A stretch of DNA of 39,833 nucleotides. Source: Blastococcus atacamensis. GTDB taxonomy: Bacteria > Actinomycetota > Actinomycetes > Mycobacteriales > Geodermatophilaceae. Made by a program: the position numbers and the translations under genes. This document shows, piece by piece, positions 19,091-26,640 of the stretch; within the stretch, counting starts at the first letter, position 1, and each line of letters begins with the position of its first letter. The stretch lies in NCBI RefSeq assembly GCF_002938425.1, contig NZ_POQU01000026.1, forward strand, positions 1 through 39,833, in the 5' to 3' direction. A model generated the notes under the pieces. The model saw nothing but the letters and a program-made list of their open reading frames with translations. It had not been told where the DNA came from and did not search any database.

Positions 19091-19521
19091 GCCTGGCGGA
19101 CCATCCGCTCGATCACGTCGACCGCTGCGACTGGATCCTCGTGTTCCCAAAACCGGAGAACCGTCCATCCGAGTTCGTGCAGGCGTTCATCAGTCTGACG
19201 GTCACGCTGCTGGTTGCGTTGGAGCTTCTCCACCCACCAGTCACGGTTGGCCGTGGGCGTCGTCGCGTGGGTCGGGCAGGAGTGCCAGAAGCACCCATCC
19301 ACGAACACCGCCACGCGGCGTCGAGTGAACACCATGTCCGCCCTCCTACGGGGCAGCCCGGTGATCGCAGCATCGACCCGATACCGCAGACCTCGACGGT
19401 GCGCCTCGCGCCGGATCGCGACTTCCGGTGCGGTGTCCCGCCGACGGGCACGGCTCATCCGAGCCGCCACCTCGGGAGAAGAGGCAGGAGGGCGGGCCGA
19501 CACCCAGTCAGCCTCCCTCAC
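19087..19521 (-). CDS. vsr: Very short patch repair endonuclease (Vsr)
   Basis: This is a 144-aa, full-length Vsr-type endonuclease. It nicks DNA at T:G mismatches created when 5-methylcytosine deaminates at the site of a partner Dcm-like methylase. Key features are E33 in the N-terminal helix, D62 (RRADMVF), the FWH motif at 78-80 within DGCFWHSCPTH, the WW..KL..N..RD helix and the C-terminal GWTVLRFWEHED. The likely start is GTG 19521; a second GTG sits six codons in. It lies between DUF6339 and MTase 2, diverges from MTase 2, and shares four bases with the converging DUF6339 gene. Intact motifs suggest it is active and serves one or both local 5mC methylases. Confidence 0.93.
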   Translation of the reverse strand: MREADWVSARPPASSPEVAARMSRARRRDTAPEVAIRREAHRRGLRYRVDAAITGLPRRRADMVFTRRRVAVFVDGCFWHSCPTHATTPTANRDWWVEKLQRNQQRDRQTDERLHELGWTVLRFWEHEDPVAAVDVIERMVRQA

Positions 19522-19660
19522 AGCTCCGATGTGGTGGGCGGTCGCCGCGGGCGCCTCGTTCTTCTCAGACTCACCAGCAGTCCACTGAAGGGACGAAACT
19601 GTCGGCAGGCGCGCTTAACGTCGGGGCCAGACCGCGCTCGATAGTGTCGTGGGGAAGGAT

Positions 19661-19684
19661 GCGCATGCCGCCTCGGGCATGCGC
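19661..19684. promoter_or_regulatory. Palindrome upstream of MTase 2 (possible operator)
   Basis: A perfect 9-bp inverted repeat, GCGCATGCC / GGCATGCGC, with a 6-nt spacer ends 26 nt before the MTase 2 ATG, inside the 189-bp vsr/MTase 2 divergent region (19522-19710). Each arm contains GCATGC. A weak TAGTGT at 19642 could be a -10 element, which would place the palindrome just downstream of transcription start. It could be an operator, a self-methylation site for autoregulation, or a hairpin in the leader. Its function is inferred from position. Confidence 0.45.
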
Positions 19685-19710
19685 CGGCACGAACGGTGGG
19701 TGCTCGCTCG

Positions 19711-20823
19711 ATGGGTGAAGTGGACCTGGACCCTCATCTCGTCGCTCCCGCGGCAGCGCCCTTGCGAGTGATCGACCTGTTCGCCGGCTGCGGTGGCCTC
19801 ACCCAAGGCTTTACGGAGACCGGGCACTACAGGTCCGTTGCTGCGGTCGAGCACGACCTAGCTGCTGCTGCCACGTACGCCGCCAACTTCGGCGAAGACC
19901 ACGTCCATTGGGGCAAGATCGAGGACTGGGTCACCGGAGACCTCCCTGATGCTGACGTCGTCGTTGGCGGGCCTCCCTGCCAGGGCTTCTCCACCCTGGG
20001 CAAGCGCAGTCCAGATGACCCTCGCAATGAGTTGTGGCGTCACTACATGGAGACGTTGGTCAAGGTCCGCCCCCGGGCATTTCTGATCGAGAACGTCGAC
20101 CGTTTCGGTGCCAGCGACCAGTTCCAGATGCTCCGCCAGGAGACCGAGCCCGGTGGATGGCTCAAGGACTATCGGATTGACGCGCGCATCGTGCGGGCCA
20201 CGGAGTTCGGTGCGGCGCAGCTCCGCCGACGCTTCATCGTCGTCGGCACCCGCCGGGACCTGCCTACGATCGCCGTACCTACTGGCTCAGTTCCCAAAGA
20301 GGAGTGGAGGACGGTGCGCCAGGCCCTCGAAGGTCTGGCTGAGGTCGTCGACCCAGAAGATCAGCGGCTTCCGTTCATGACGACCGAGGCGTTCGGACGT
20401 CTACTGCCTGGCGTCTTCAAGTCCCCCGACCTGCATCTGACCCGGAACTACCAGAAGTTGTCCCTGGACCGGTTCGAGCACATCCCGGAGGGGGGCGACC
20501 GCCGCGACCTGCCCGACGACCTGAAGGCCAAGTGCTGGCTTCGTCACAACTCCGGGTCGTTCGACGTGATGGGGCGCATGCACTGGGACCGCCCCTCAGT
20601 GACTATTCGGACCGAGTTCTTCAAGCCTGAAAAGGGCCGTTATCTTCATCCCGAGCAACCTCGCGCGATTACGCACCATGAAGCCGCCCGGCTCCAGGGG
20701 TTCCCCGACGAGTTCCAGTGGTGTGGCAACAAGCAGGACATCGCCCGCCAGATCGGCAACGCCGTGCCGGTCGAGCTGGCGCGTGGCCTGGCCGAGCACA
20801 TCGCAACTGCACTGGGGCGCTGA
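19711..20823 (+). CDS. DNA (cytosine-5)-methyltransferase, MTase 2
   Basis: This is a 370-aa C5 cytosine methyltransferase. Motif I is IDLFAGCGG (21-29). Motif IV is GGPPCQG with catalytic C90. Motif VI is IENVD with E127, and motif VIII is QLRRR (170-174). The motif IX/X region ends in RQIGNAVPVELARG. I chose ATG 19711; an in-frame GTG at 19696 would add five residues. It is a paralogue of MTase 1, and the match extends through the recognition half: both contain DLPDDL and TIRTEFF, and RPEKGR in one matches KPEKGR in the other. The codons seem slightly less G/C-biased at position three than in neighbouring genes. It is divergent from vsr, the common Dcm/Vsr pairing, and is followed after 30 nt by a small companion gene. 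Confidence 0.93.
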   Translation: MGEVDLDPHLVAPAAAPLRVIDLFAGCGGLTQGFTETGHYRSVAAVEHDLAAAATYAANFGEDHVHWGKIEDWVTGDLPDADVVVGGPPCQGFSTLGKRSPDDPRNELWRHYMETLVKVRPRAFLIENVDRFGASDQFQMLRQETEPGGWLKDYRIDARIVRATEFGAAQLRRRFIVVGTRRDLPTIAVPTGSVPKEEWRTVRQALEGLAEVVDPEDQRLPFMTTEAFGRLLPGVFKSPDLHLTRNYQKLSLDRFEHIPEGGDRRDLPDDLKAKCWLRHNSGSFDVMGRMHWDRPSVTIRTEFFKPEKGRYLHPEQPRAITHHEAARLQGFPDEFQWCGNKQDIARQIGNAVPVELARGLAEHIATALGR

Positions 20824-20853
20824 TCTTCCTTCCGCGCGGGGCACAATTGCTCG

Positions 20854-21162
20854 GTGACACTCGCAGAGGCGTTCCAACGGGCATGTGAAGATGCCGTCGT
20901 CGAAAGCCAGCGGCTCGGCTACACCCCGACGGCCTGGATGAGCATGATGCATGGCCCAGGCGGTGCAGTCGCTGCCGCCCGTCGTCTGCTGACCAGCGGC
21001 GATGTACAGACAGGTTTCGAGCGCCTTGTTCGGATTGGCAGGCGAGACCTCACGGTTGAGGCTGCCGTGCTCGACGAGCGCTGGGCCGACCTCTTCGACG
21101 AACCTCACCGCGCAGCGGCTCGTTGGCGGCTGTCGCAGGTAGACGGCACTGGGCAACCCTGA
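20854..21162 (+). CDS. Small 102-aa companion protein downstream of MTase 2
   Basis: This 102-aa protein starts at GTG 20854. It looks like a recurrent small family found beside restriction-modification genes: a helical N-terminus, then GGAVAAARRLL, then GFERLVRIGRRDLTVEAAVLDERWADLF, and a final basic helix. It has no known catalytic motif and no classic helix-turn-helix. The biochemical function is unknown; a modulator of the neighbouring methylase or nuclease is possible. It is probably co-transcribed with MTase 2 (30-nt gap). It is the last well-supported gene of the island; downstream sequence looks degraded. Family recognition is from memory, without a database check. Confidence 0.7.
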   Translation: MTLAEAFQRACEDAVVESQRLGYTPTAWMSMMHGPGGAVAAARRLLTSGDVQTGFERLVRIGRRDLTVEAAVLDERWADLFDEPHRAAARWRLSQVDGTGQP

Positions 21163-21833
21163 GCTGACGACGACGCGCAGTCGCCCGAGCCACCGCCGGG
21201 CTACCCGCTCGCGAGTGCACAGGCCGGGGCTTAAGTCGTAGTCTGCGGAACGCCCTCGGATCAGGGGAGCCCGCCTAACACGGATTGAGGTGCCGCTCCG
21301 CGCGTCGCCCACTCCGACGTCACTGCCAACTCCGGGATTGGTGCCGCCGCCCCTGTCCGCCGTCGCCACATCAATGCAGTCACGGATCAAGGACATGGAG
21401 CAGGGTCGCTCGGCCGGGGCGGTAAGGGCTCAGGGCTGCGGGTCGCTCGGATCCCCAAAATCTGGCCGGCCTCGGCCTCGGGTTGAAGCCGCTCGATCCG
21501 CTCGCGCTCCTCGGCGGCGACGACTGCTCGCTCGCCCTCGGTCGTGCAAGCCAAGAGCACCTCGTCGTGCCGGTCGCGTTCGTCGAGGTGCGGCCGCGAT
21601 TCGTGGCCGCATGCCGCGATAATCCCCGATGAGCGCCCCGAGGCTGAACTGTTCGGCACCGGGCTCCCACGGACAGAGCCCGGTGAGCGGCAGGCCCGCG
21701 TGGGCGGCGATCCCCTCGGTCGTGAGCCCCGACCTCGACTCAACCTTCTATCGGGACGCCAAGAAGACGGTCGAGACGTCTGGTGCTCGTATGCTCACGC
21801 ACGCGCGCGGCGGGCTAATGCTTCATCGCCAGC
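21163..21833. pseudogene. Apparently decayed 670-bp region at island boundary
   Basis: No convincing intact gene is visible here. On the - strand, two adjacent frames give plausible protein-like sequence, SGLTTEGIAAHAGLPLTG (about 21690-21740) and HLDERDRHDEVLLACTTEGE (about 21530-21590). They are in different frames and the first meets a stop just upstream, which suggests frameshifted remains of one gene. I cannot name that gene. No tRNA, integrase or clear direct repeat was found. The position between the defence island and a metabolic gene suggests an old insertion or deletion junction. Confidence 0.35.
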
Positions 21834-22580
21834 TCACCCCGCCGAGCGGCGCATCGACCACATCTGGGCTGGGCGCTCAGACTGCATGGCGACGTCCCAC
21901 GGGATTGCGCCGTTGACGACTTCCTTGCGGAAGTTGCCGATGGTGACGCGTGCCAGCTCGGGATCCGCCGCCACCCGCGTCGCCAGCTCGATCGCCCGGT
22001 CCTCGACCGCCGCCTCGTCCAGCGCTTCCCACGCCAGGCCGAGCTCGACGGCCTTGTCGCCGTTGATCTCCTCGCCGAACAGCGCCATCGCCGCCGCCGC
22101 CTCCCGGCCGATCAGCCGCGACAGGATGACGAAGTGGCCGCCGCCGGGGTGCATCCCGCGCTTGAGAAAGCCGGCCAGCAGCCGGACGTCCTTCGCCACG
22201 ATCCGCAGGTCGGCCGCCAGCAGCATGTTCATGCCAGCGCCCACGGCCGAGCCGCGCACCGCGGCCACCGTCGGCACCTTCACCTGGCCCAGCCGGTAGA
22301 AGGAGTCGTAAATCTTACCCATGCCCTCGTAGGCGTCCGGGGCCGCCGGATCCTTGCCGGCCGAGGTCAGCGTCGCGACGTCCCCCCCGGCGCAGAACGA
22401 CTTGCCGACGCCACGGATCACGAGCGCGCCGACCTCCGGCTTGGCGTCCACCTCGTCGAAGGTGGCGATCAGCTCGTCGGCCATCCCCGGAGTCAGCGCG
22501 TTGCGCCGGTCCGGCGCGTTGAGCGTCACGATCGCGACGCCGCCGTCCACCTCGAGCAGAACCTCACCAGTTCCGGTCAC
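21834..22580 (-). CDS. Enoyl-CoA hydratase/isomerase (crotonase) family protein
   Basis: This 248-aa crotonase-fold protein has both oxyanion-hole segments, KSFCAGGDV (about 66-74) and VRGSAVGAGMN (about 108-118). Family members act on acyl-CoA thioesters. The two glutamates that serve as acid/base in classical enoyl-CoA hydratase (GCEL and PE positions) appear here as Asn (GAGMNM) and a non-acidic residue (AGFLKRG). A standard hydratase reaction is therefore doubtful, and a different crotonase reaction is more likely. The start is ATG 22580. It stands alone on the - strand with no pathway partner nearby and looks like normal chromosomal DNA rather than part of the defence island. Confidence 0.88.
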   Translation of the reverse strand: MTGTGEVLLEVDGGVAIVTLNAPDRRNALTPGMADELIATFDEVDAKPEVGALVIRGVGKSFCAGGDVATLTSAGKDPAAPDAYEGMGKIYDSFYRLGQVKVPTVAAVRGSAVGAGMNMLLAADLRIVAKDVRLLAGFLKRGMHPGGGHFVILSRLIGREAAAAMALFGEEINGDKAVELGLAWEALDEAAVEDRAIELATRVAADPELARVTIGNFRKEVVNGAIPWDVAMQSERPAQMWSMRRSAG

Positions 22581-22691
22581 GAGCCCACCTTCCTGCCGAG
22601 CGGACCGACCCTGCCGCCGATCACGAGCACCTGACAGGCATCAGACCACGCGACGCTGACTGCCACACCGGCACCCTGACGGAGCGAACGC

Positions 22692-23552
22692 TCAGTCCAG
22701 CCACCCGCAGAGCGAGTTGTGCTCTACCAGGGCCTCGCGGCGCGGCACATGCCCCGCGTCCACAGGCTGTCGGATGTGCCTCTCGTCGAACTCCTCGTAC
22801 TCACTACCTTGGAGATCCGGCGCCACGCGCACCGTCCCGTACGGCAGCACAGTGACCAGCCGGAGGTCGAACAGAGTGTGCAGGTCCGCCCGCAGCAGCA
22901 GCCCGTTCCCCGCCGCATGCGACCCGGTCCCCCGGTACGGGCGGATGTGCGCCGCCTCCAGGGTCGCCTCCACCCGGGAGCCGGAGATGCAGCACGTCCG
23001 GTCGAACGCTCGCAGCAGACCCTGGCGGAACGCCTGCTGGCCGCGTCGCACGGCGATCAGCCGCTGGGCGTAGTCACGCTCGTCGACCGTCGGCGGTACG
23101 TCGATGCCCGCGGCGCGGAGCAGGTCGGCGAGCGCTTGCTCCACCGTGCTGGCCGGTGGACCGAACACGGCAGCGACGGCCGCCGTCGATGCCTCGTCCA
23201 GAGCTGGGAACTGGCCGAGCCGAATGGTCGCCTGCAGCCCCGCCAGAGCCGTGGCTTCCGCGCCGGCCATGGCGATCGGCACCGCCGGCTCGGTCAGTAC
23301 GTCGATGCCGAACAGGTAGCGGTACCGCTGCGGCTCCGGCCACGGGACCTCATTGACACCGCGCGGCGCCCACGCATCGGTCGTCGCCCGGCAGTGCGCC
23401 AGCCAACCTTCGCCGCTCTTCCAGAGGAAGAGGTCATCGCCGCGCCGCACTCGGGCGCCACTACCGGACGGCGTGCCCCACAGCGAGTTCGCCTTGGCGA
23501 TGTCCCAGTTCGAGTCCGTACCCACGGCGATAGCGCCGATCCAGCCCGTCAA
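22692..23552 (-). CDS. EVE-HNH fusion, predicted modified-DNA restriction nuclease
   Basis: This 286-aa protein has an N-terminal EVE/PUA-like domain (about 1-110). It includes WIGAIAVGTDSNWDIAK, RRGDDLFLWKSGEGWLA and the PQRYRYLFGID strand. A linker leads to a C-terminal HNH nuclease (about 165-235) with EAAHIRPY (H202), GNGLLLRADLH (N216, H225) and LFDL. EVE domains bind modified bases in DNA or RNA, and EVE-HNH fusions are predicted to cut DNA carrying modified cytosines. TTG 23552 is the likely start: an in-frame stop lies two codons upstream, and the first strand is needed for the fold. Two 5mC methylases lie in the same window, so its preferred modification must either be blocked at host sites or differ from 5mC. 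The substrate is inferred. Confidence 0.85.
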   Translation of the reverse strand: MTGWIGAIAVGTDSNWDIAKANSLWGTPSGSGARVRRGDDLFLWKSGEGWLAHCRATTDAWAPRGVNEVPWPEPQRYRYLFGIDVLTEPAVPIAMAGAEATALAGLQATIRLGQFPALDEASTAAVAAVFGPPASTVEQALADLLRAAGIDVPPTVDERDYAQRLIAVRRGQQAFRQGLLRAFDRTCCISGSRVEATLEAAHIRPYRGTGSHAAGNGLLLRADLHTLFDLRLVTVLPYGTVRVAPDLQGSEYEEFDERHIRQPVDAGHVPRREALVEHNSLCGWLD

Positions 23553-23610
23553 CAGTCATGACCTCACCCGTGATCACCGGGGTGAAGGCATGTCCTGGCC
23601 GGAAGCCTGT

Positions 23611-23645
23611 TGGGCCGCGGTTCGCTACCGCCGAACGGCGGCCCA
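23611..23645 (-). terminator. Stem-loop downstream of the MazG-like gene
   Basis: Inverted 14-nt arms (23611-23624 and 23632-23645) pair with one mismatch around a 7-nt loop. The hairpin begins 17 nt past the stop of the MazG-like gene. There is no U-tract, as is common for terminators in high-GC actinobacteria. It probably separates the MazG-like transcript from the EVE-HNH gene. Confidence 0.5.
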
Positions 23646-23662
23646 GCCATACTGCGGAACGG

Positions 23663-24007
23663 TCAGCGCCGATCAGGTGCGACACCCCGATGGCCAGCGA
23701 CGGGAAAGCGCGACTCGTTCGTCGTGAGCTTCTTCGTCGCCTCGGCACCGAGGTCGACCCCGGCGACGTCCGCCAGCCGCACGAGGTACAGCAGGACGTC
23801 GGCCAACTCGTCCCCCAGCCGCTCGCGCAGCCGGGCATCCACGTCGCCTTCAGTGGCCGAAGCCGGCAGCCACTGCACGAGTTCGGCCACCTCGCCCACT
23901 TCGCCGGTCAGTGCCAAGGTGAGCGACTTCAGGTCGTGGAAACGTCCCCAGTCCCGCTCCTCGGTGAAGGTCCGCATGCGCGCCGTCAGGTCGGCCAGGT
24001 CGGTCAC
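23663..24007 (-). CDS. MazG-like nucleotide pyrophosphohydrolase
   Basis: This 114-aa protein of the all-alpha NTP pyrophosphatase superfamily would hydrolyse nucleoside triphosphates to monophosphates and pyrophosphate. Metal-binding residues are visible as GEVGEVAE (E36, E39) and ELADVLLYLVRLAD (E67, D70). It also has the family's aromatic ERDWGRFHDLKSL segment. The length is normal for single-domain MazG-like proteins. The start is GTG 24007. It is divergent from the DUF2075 helicase gene, about 110 nt away. Such enzymes act in nucleotide-pool sanitation, and some occur in defence islands; nothing here decides between the two. Confidence 0.9.
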   Translation of the reverse strand: MTDLADLTARMRTFTEERDWGRFHDLKSLTLALTGEVGEVAELVQWLPASATEGDVDARLRERLGDELADVLLYLVRLADVAGVDLGAEATKKLTTNESRFPVAGHRGVAPDRR

Positions 24008-24114
24008 CGGCTGAGTATCGGTGCCGGGGAAACAAGGCCGCCCCGGCTAGGGTGACCGGAAAGCGGAACGACTGGCTTCCGAACCTTGGACATGCCCCTC
24101 CCGCACGTTGATTC

Positions 24115-26001
24115 GTGCTGCCCGGGGACAGGTTCGTGCCACTGCTTCGCACCTCTGCCAGAGGTCTCGCCGATTTCGCGCGAGCCGGCCGCCTCGGTTC
24201 CACACTGGCGAACCAGATGTCGCACCGCCTGAGCCGCTCGGCCGGCGCAGCCGAGGTGCGCTCCTGGGACGCGAGCCTCGCTGCCCTCGCGGCCGACCTC
24301 GAGCAGGCGGGTCTGGACGACGTCGAAGTGCTCGTCGAGTACCAGCTGCCGCTGTCCAGCAAGCGGGTCGACGTCGTGCTTGCGGGCGAGCACCCTTCCC
24401 GCGGCGGTCCGTCGTACATCGTCGTCGAGCTGAAGCAGTGGACCAAGGCCTCGCTCTTCGAGGGCGACCCCGAGCTCGTGCTCCAGCCGAGCTACGGAAG
24501 CCGTCCGGTGCTCCACCCGGTCGCGCAGGTCCGCGGCTATGGCGAGTACCTGCTCGACTTCCTCGGCGTGCTGGAAGGAACGCGGGATGTTCTCGCCGGC
24601 GCCGCCTACCTGCACAACGCAACGGACGACGGCGTCGCCGCCTTGCGCAACTACCCGCAGGACGAGCTGGGCCGCTTCTTCACCGGTCAGGACCGCGGCG
24701 ACTTCCACGCCTTCCTGCGCAGCCGCCTGTCCCCCGCCAACGCCTCCATCCACGCCGACCGTCTGCTCCGTTCGTCCGTCGCCCCGAGCAAGCAGCTGCT
24801 CGCGGTCGCCGCGGAGGAGCTGCGCACCCGGGAGCAGTTCGTGCTCCTCGACGAGCAGCGGGTCGCCTTCGACCTGGTCCTCCACGAGGTGGAGAAGGCC
24901 CGGCACGGTGACCACAAGAGCGTCGTCATCGTCTCCGGCGGCCCCGGGAGCGGGAAGAGCGTCATCGCGCTGTCGCTGCTCGGCGAGCTCGGACGCCGCG
25001 GCATCCGCGTCGCCCACGCCACCGGCTCGCGCTCCTTCACCCAGACGCTGCGCCGGGTGGCCGGCCACCGGGCGCCCCGGACGGCCGCCCTGTTCCGGTA
25101 CTTCAACCAGTTCATGGACGCCGACCGCAACGGCCTCGACGTGCTCATCGCCGACGAAGCGCACCGACTGCGCGAGACCTCGGCCAACCGGTGGACAAAG
25201 GCCGAGCAACGCACCGACAAGCGGCAGATCGACGAGCTGATCGACGCCGCGCGGGTGCCGGTCTTCCTGCTCGACCAGAACCAGGTCGTACGCCCGGGCG
25301 AGATGGGGACCGTCGAGGACATCGAGAAGCACGCCCGCGAGCGCGGCCTCGACGTCCACCAGATCGACCTGTCGACCCAGTACCGCAGCGGTGGCAGCGG
25401 CGAGTACATCGAGTGGGTGGAACGGCTGCTGGGTCTGGCTCCGGGTGGTCCGGTTCCGTGGGCCGGCGACGAACGCTTCGAGGTGCGCACGGCGCCGTCG
25501 CCCTCGGCGATGGAGACGCTGCTGGCCGAGAAGCTGGCTGCTCATCAGAACGCGCGCATGGCCGCCGGCTACTGCTGGACGTGGAGCGACCCGCGCGCCG
25601 ACGGGTCGCTGGTGCCGGACGTGCAGATCGGCGACTGGTCGCGGCCGTGGAACCTCAAGGGCGACCGTTCCGTCGGCGGAGCGCCGCCCGCCGCCCTGTG
25701 GGCCAGTGACGACCGCGGGTTCGGCCAGGTCGGCTGCGTCTACACCGCTCAGGGGTTCGAGTACGAGTGGAACGGTGTCCTGCTCGGGCCGGACCTGGTC
25801 TGGCGCGGCGACCGGTGGGTCGCCGTTCGCAGCGCCAATCGTGACCCCGACTTCCGCAACACGAAGAAGGTCGGCGACGCCGACTTTGATCTGCTCGTGC
25901 GCAACGTCTACAAGGTGCTGCTCACCCGCGGGCTGCGCGGCGTGTACCTGCACTCGACGGACGCAGAGACACAACACTTCCTGGAGCGCCTCGTCGGCTG
26001 A
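24115..26001 (+). CDS. DUF2075 helicase with nuclease-like N-terminus
   Basis: This 628-aa protein has a C-terminal DUF2075 P-loop module, a schlafen-related helicase/ATPase. Walker A GGPGSGKS is at about 275-282, Walker B is VLIADEAHRLRE near 344, an STQYRSGG segment follows, and the C-terminus has LLTRGLRGVYLHSTD. The N-terminal region carries a PD-(D/E)XK-like pattern with D86 (RVDVVLAG) and E105-L-K107 (VVELKQW), suggesting nuclease activity. GTG 24115 is the furthest start; GTG 24136, seven codons later, is equally plausible. The stop lies 6 nt from the end of the converging 210-aa gene. Many DUF2075 proteins occur near defence genes; its role here is unproven. Confidence 0.85.
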   Translation: MLPGDRFVPLLRTSARGLADFARAGRLGSTLANQMSHRLSRSAGAAEVRSWDASLAALAADLEQAGLDDVEVLVEYQLPLSSKRVDVVLAGEHPSRGGPSYIVVELKQWTKASLFEGDPELVLQPSYGSRPVLHPVAQVRGYGEYLLDFLGVLEGTRDVLAGAAYLHNATDDGVAALRNYPQDELGRFFTGQDRGDFHAFLRSRLSPANASIHADRLLRSSVAPSKQLLAVAAEELRTREQFVLLDEQRVAFDLVLHEVEKARHGDHKSVVIVSGGPGSGKSVIALSLLGELGRRGIRVAHATGSRSFTQTLRRVAGHRAPRTAALFRYFNQFMDADRNGLDVLIADEAHRLRETSANRWTKAEQRTDKRQIDELIDAARVPVFLLDQNQVVRPGEMGTVEDIEKHARERGLDVHQIDLSTQYRSGGSGEYIEWVERLLGLAPGGPVPWAGDERFEVRTAPSPSAMETLLAEKLAAHQNARMAAGYCWTWSDPRADGSLVPDVQIGDWSRPWNLKGDRSVGGAPPAALWASDDRGFGQVGCVYTAQGFEYEWNGVLLGPDLVWRGDRWVAVRSANRDPDFRNTKKVGDADFDLLVRNVYKVLLTRGLRGVYLHSTDAETQHFLERLVG

Positions 26002-26007
26002 GGGGGG

Positions 26008-26640
26008 TCAGGTCTCCTGACGGACGACGACGTCGCTGACCCGCTGCGCCAGCTGGACGTACGTCACCGGCCCGCTCTCCGCCAGCTTCTCGACGCGCGA
26101 GAGCCGGATGCTGCGCTGCCCCGTCTTCGCCAGTACGTCTCGAGGCAGCACCCAGAACGACCACTGGTCGACATCGAGCGCGTCGTAGGAGGCGTGGTCT
26201 TTCGCCGTCAGGACGGCGAAGACGTAACCGTCCGCGTTGTACGACTCCGCCTCGCTGTAACCCTCGGCTGACGACCACGTCCGGGCGCGGAGCCCGCTGA
26301 AGGTGACCATGGAGAGCCGGGACTGCTCCCACGCCTGCAGGTAGGCGCCGGACTTCACCTCCAGCTTGAGGCCTTCGGGGGTCACTATGTCGTAGGCGTC
26401 CCACTCGATCCGGGGCCGGTGCGCGGCGCCGAGTGCCCGGGCCACCAGGTACTCGGCGAGCATCGAGCGCACGGTGTTGGCGCGAAGGTCGGACATGCTC
26501 CATGCCCAGAAGTCCCGAACGGTCCCTGCGCCGTCGATGCTCTCGTCGCCCGTCAACAGCCGGGTCTCCGGCGGCCTGCCCCAGGTTCCAACGTCCTCAG
26601 GACGCGACGCGTCCACCGGATCGAGGTCGTCCACTGCCAT
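26008..26640 (-). CDS. PD-(D/E)XK-like hypothetical protein, 210 aa
   Basis: I do not know a name for this protein, but its central part fits the PD-(D/E)XK nuclease fold. A helix with MLAEYLVARALG (E63) is followed by RIEWDAYDIV (D81 or D84) and LKLEVKSG (E94, K96), then AYLQAWEQSRLS. It would therefore be a small DNA nuclease or a degenerate relative. The N-terminal 40 residues are acidic and probably disordered. ATG 26640 shares one base with the stop of the upstream 1189-aa nuclease-helicase gene (TGATG), so the two are translationally coupled and probably functionally linked. Confidence 0.75.
   Translation of the reverse strand: MAVDDLDPVDASRPEDVGTWGRPPETRLLTGDESIDGAGTVRDFWAWSMSDLRANTVRSMLAEYLVARALGAAHRPRIEWDAYDIVTPEGLKLEVKSGAYLQAWEQSRLSMVTFSGLRARTWSSAEGYSEAESYNADGYVFAVLTAKDHASYDALDVDQWSFWVLPRDVLAKTGQRSIRLSRVEKLAESGPVTYVQLAQRVSDVVVRQET

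Noticed and set aside
21163-21833. tRNA or attachment site at the island boundary
   Set aside because: No cloverleaf, tRNA 3' end or direct repeat could be identified by eye.
24004-25977. 657-aa open frame on the - strand
   Set aside because: It is the antisense shadow of the DUF2075 helicase gene, which has clear Walker motifs; the - strand product has no recognisable domain.
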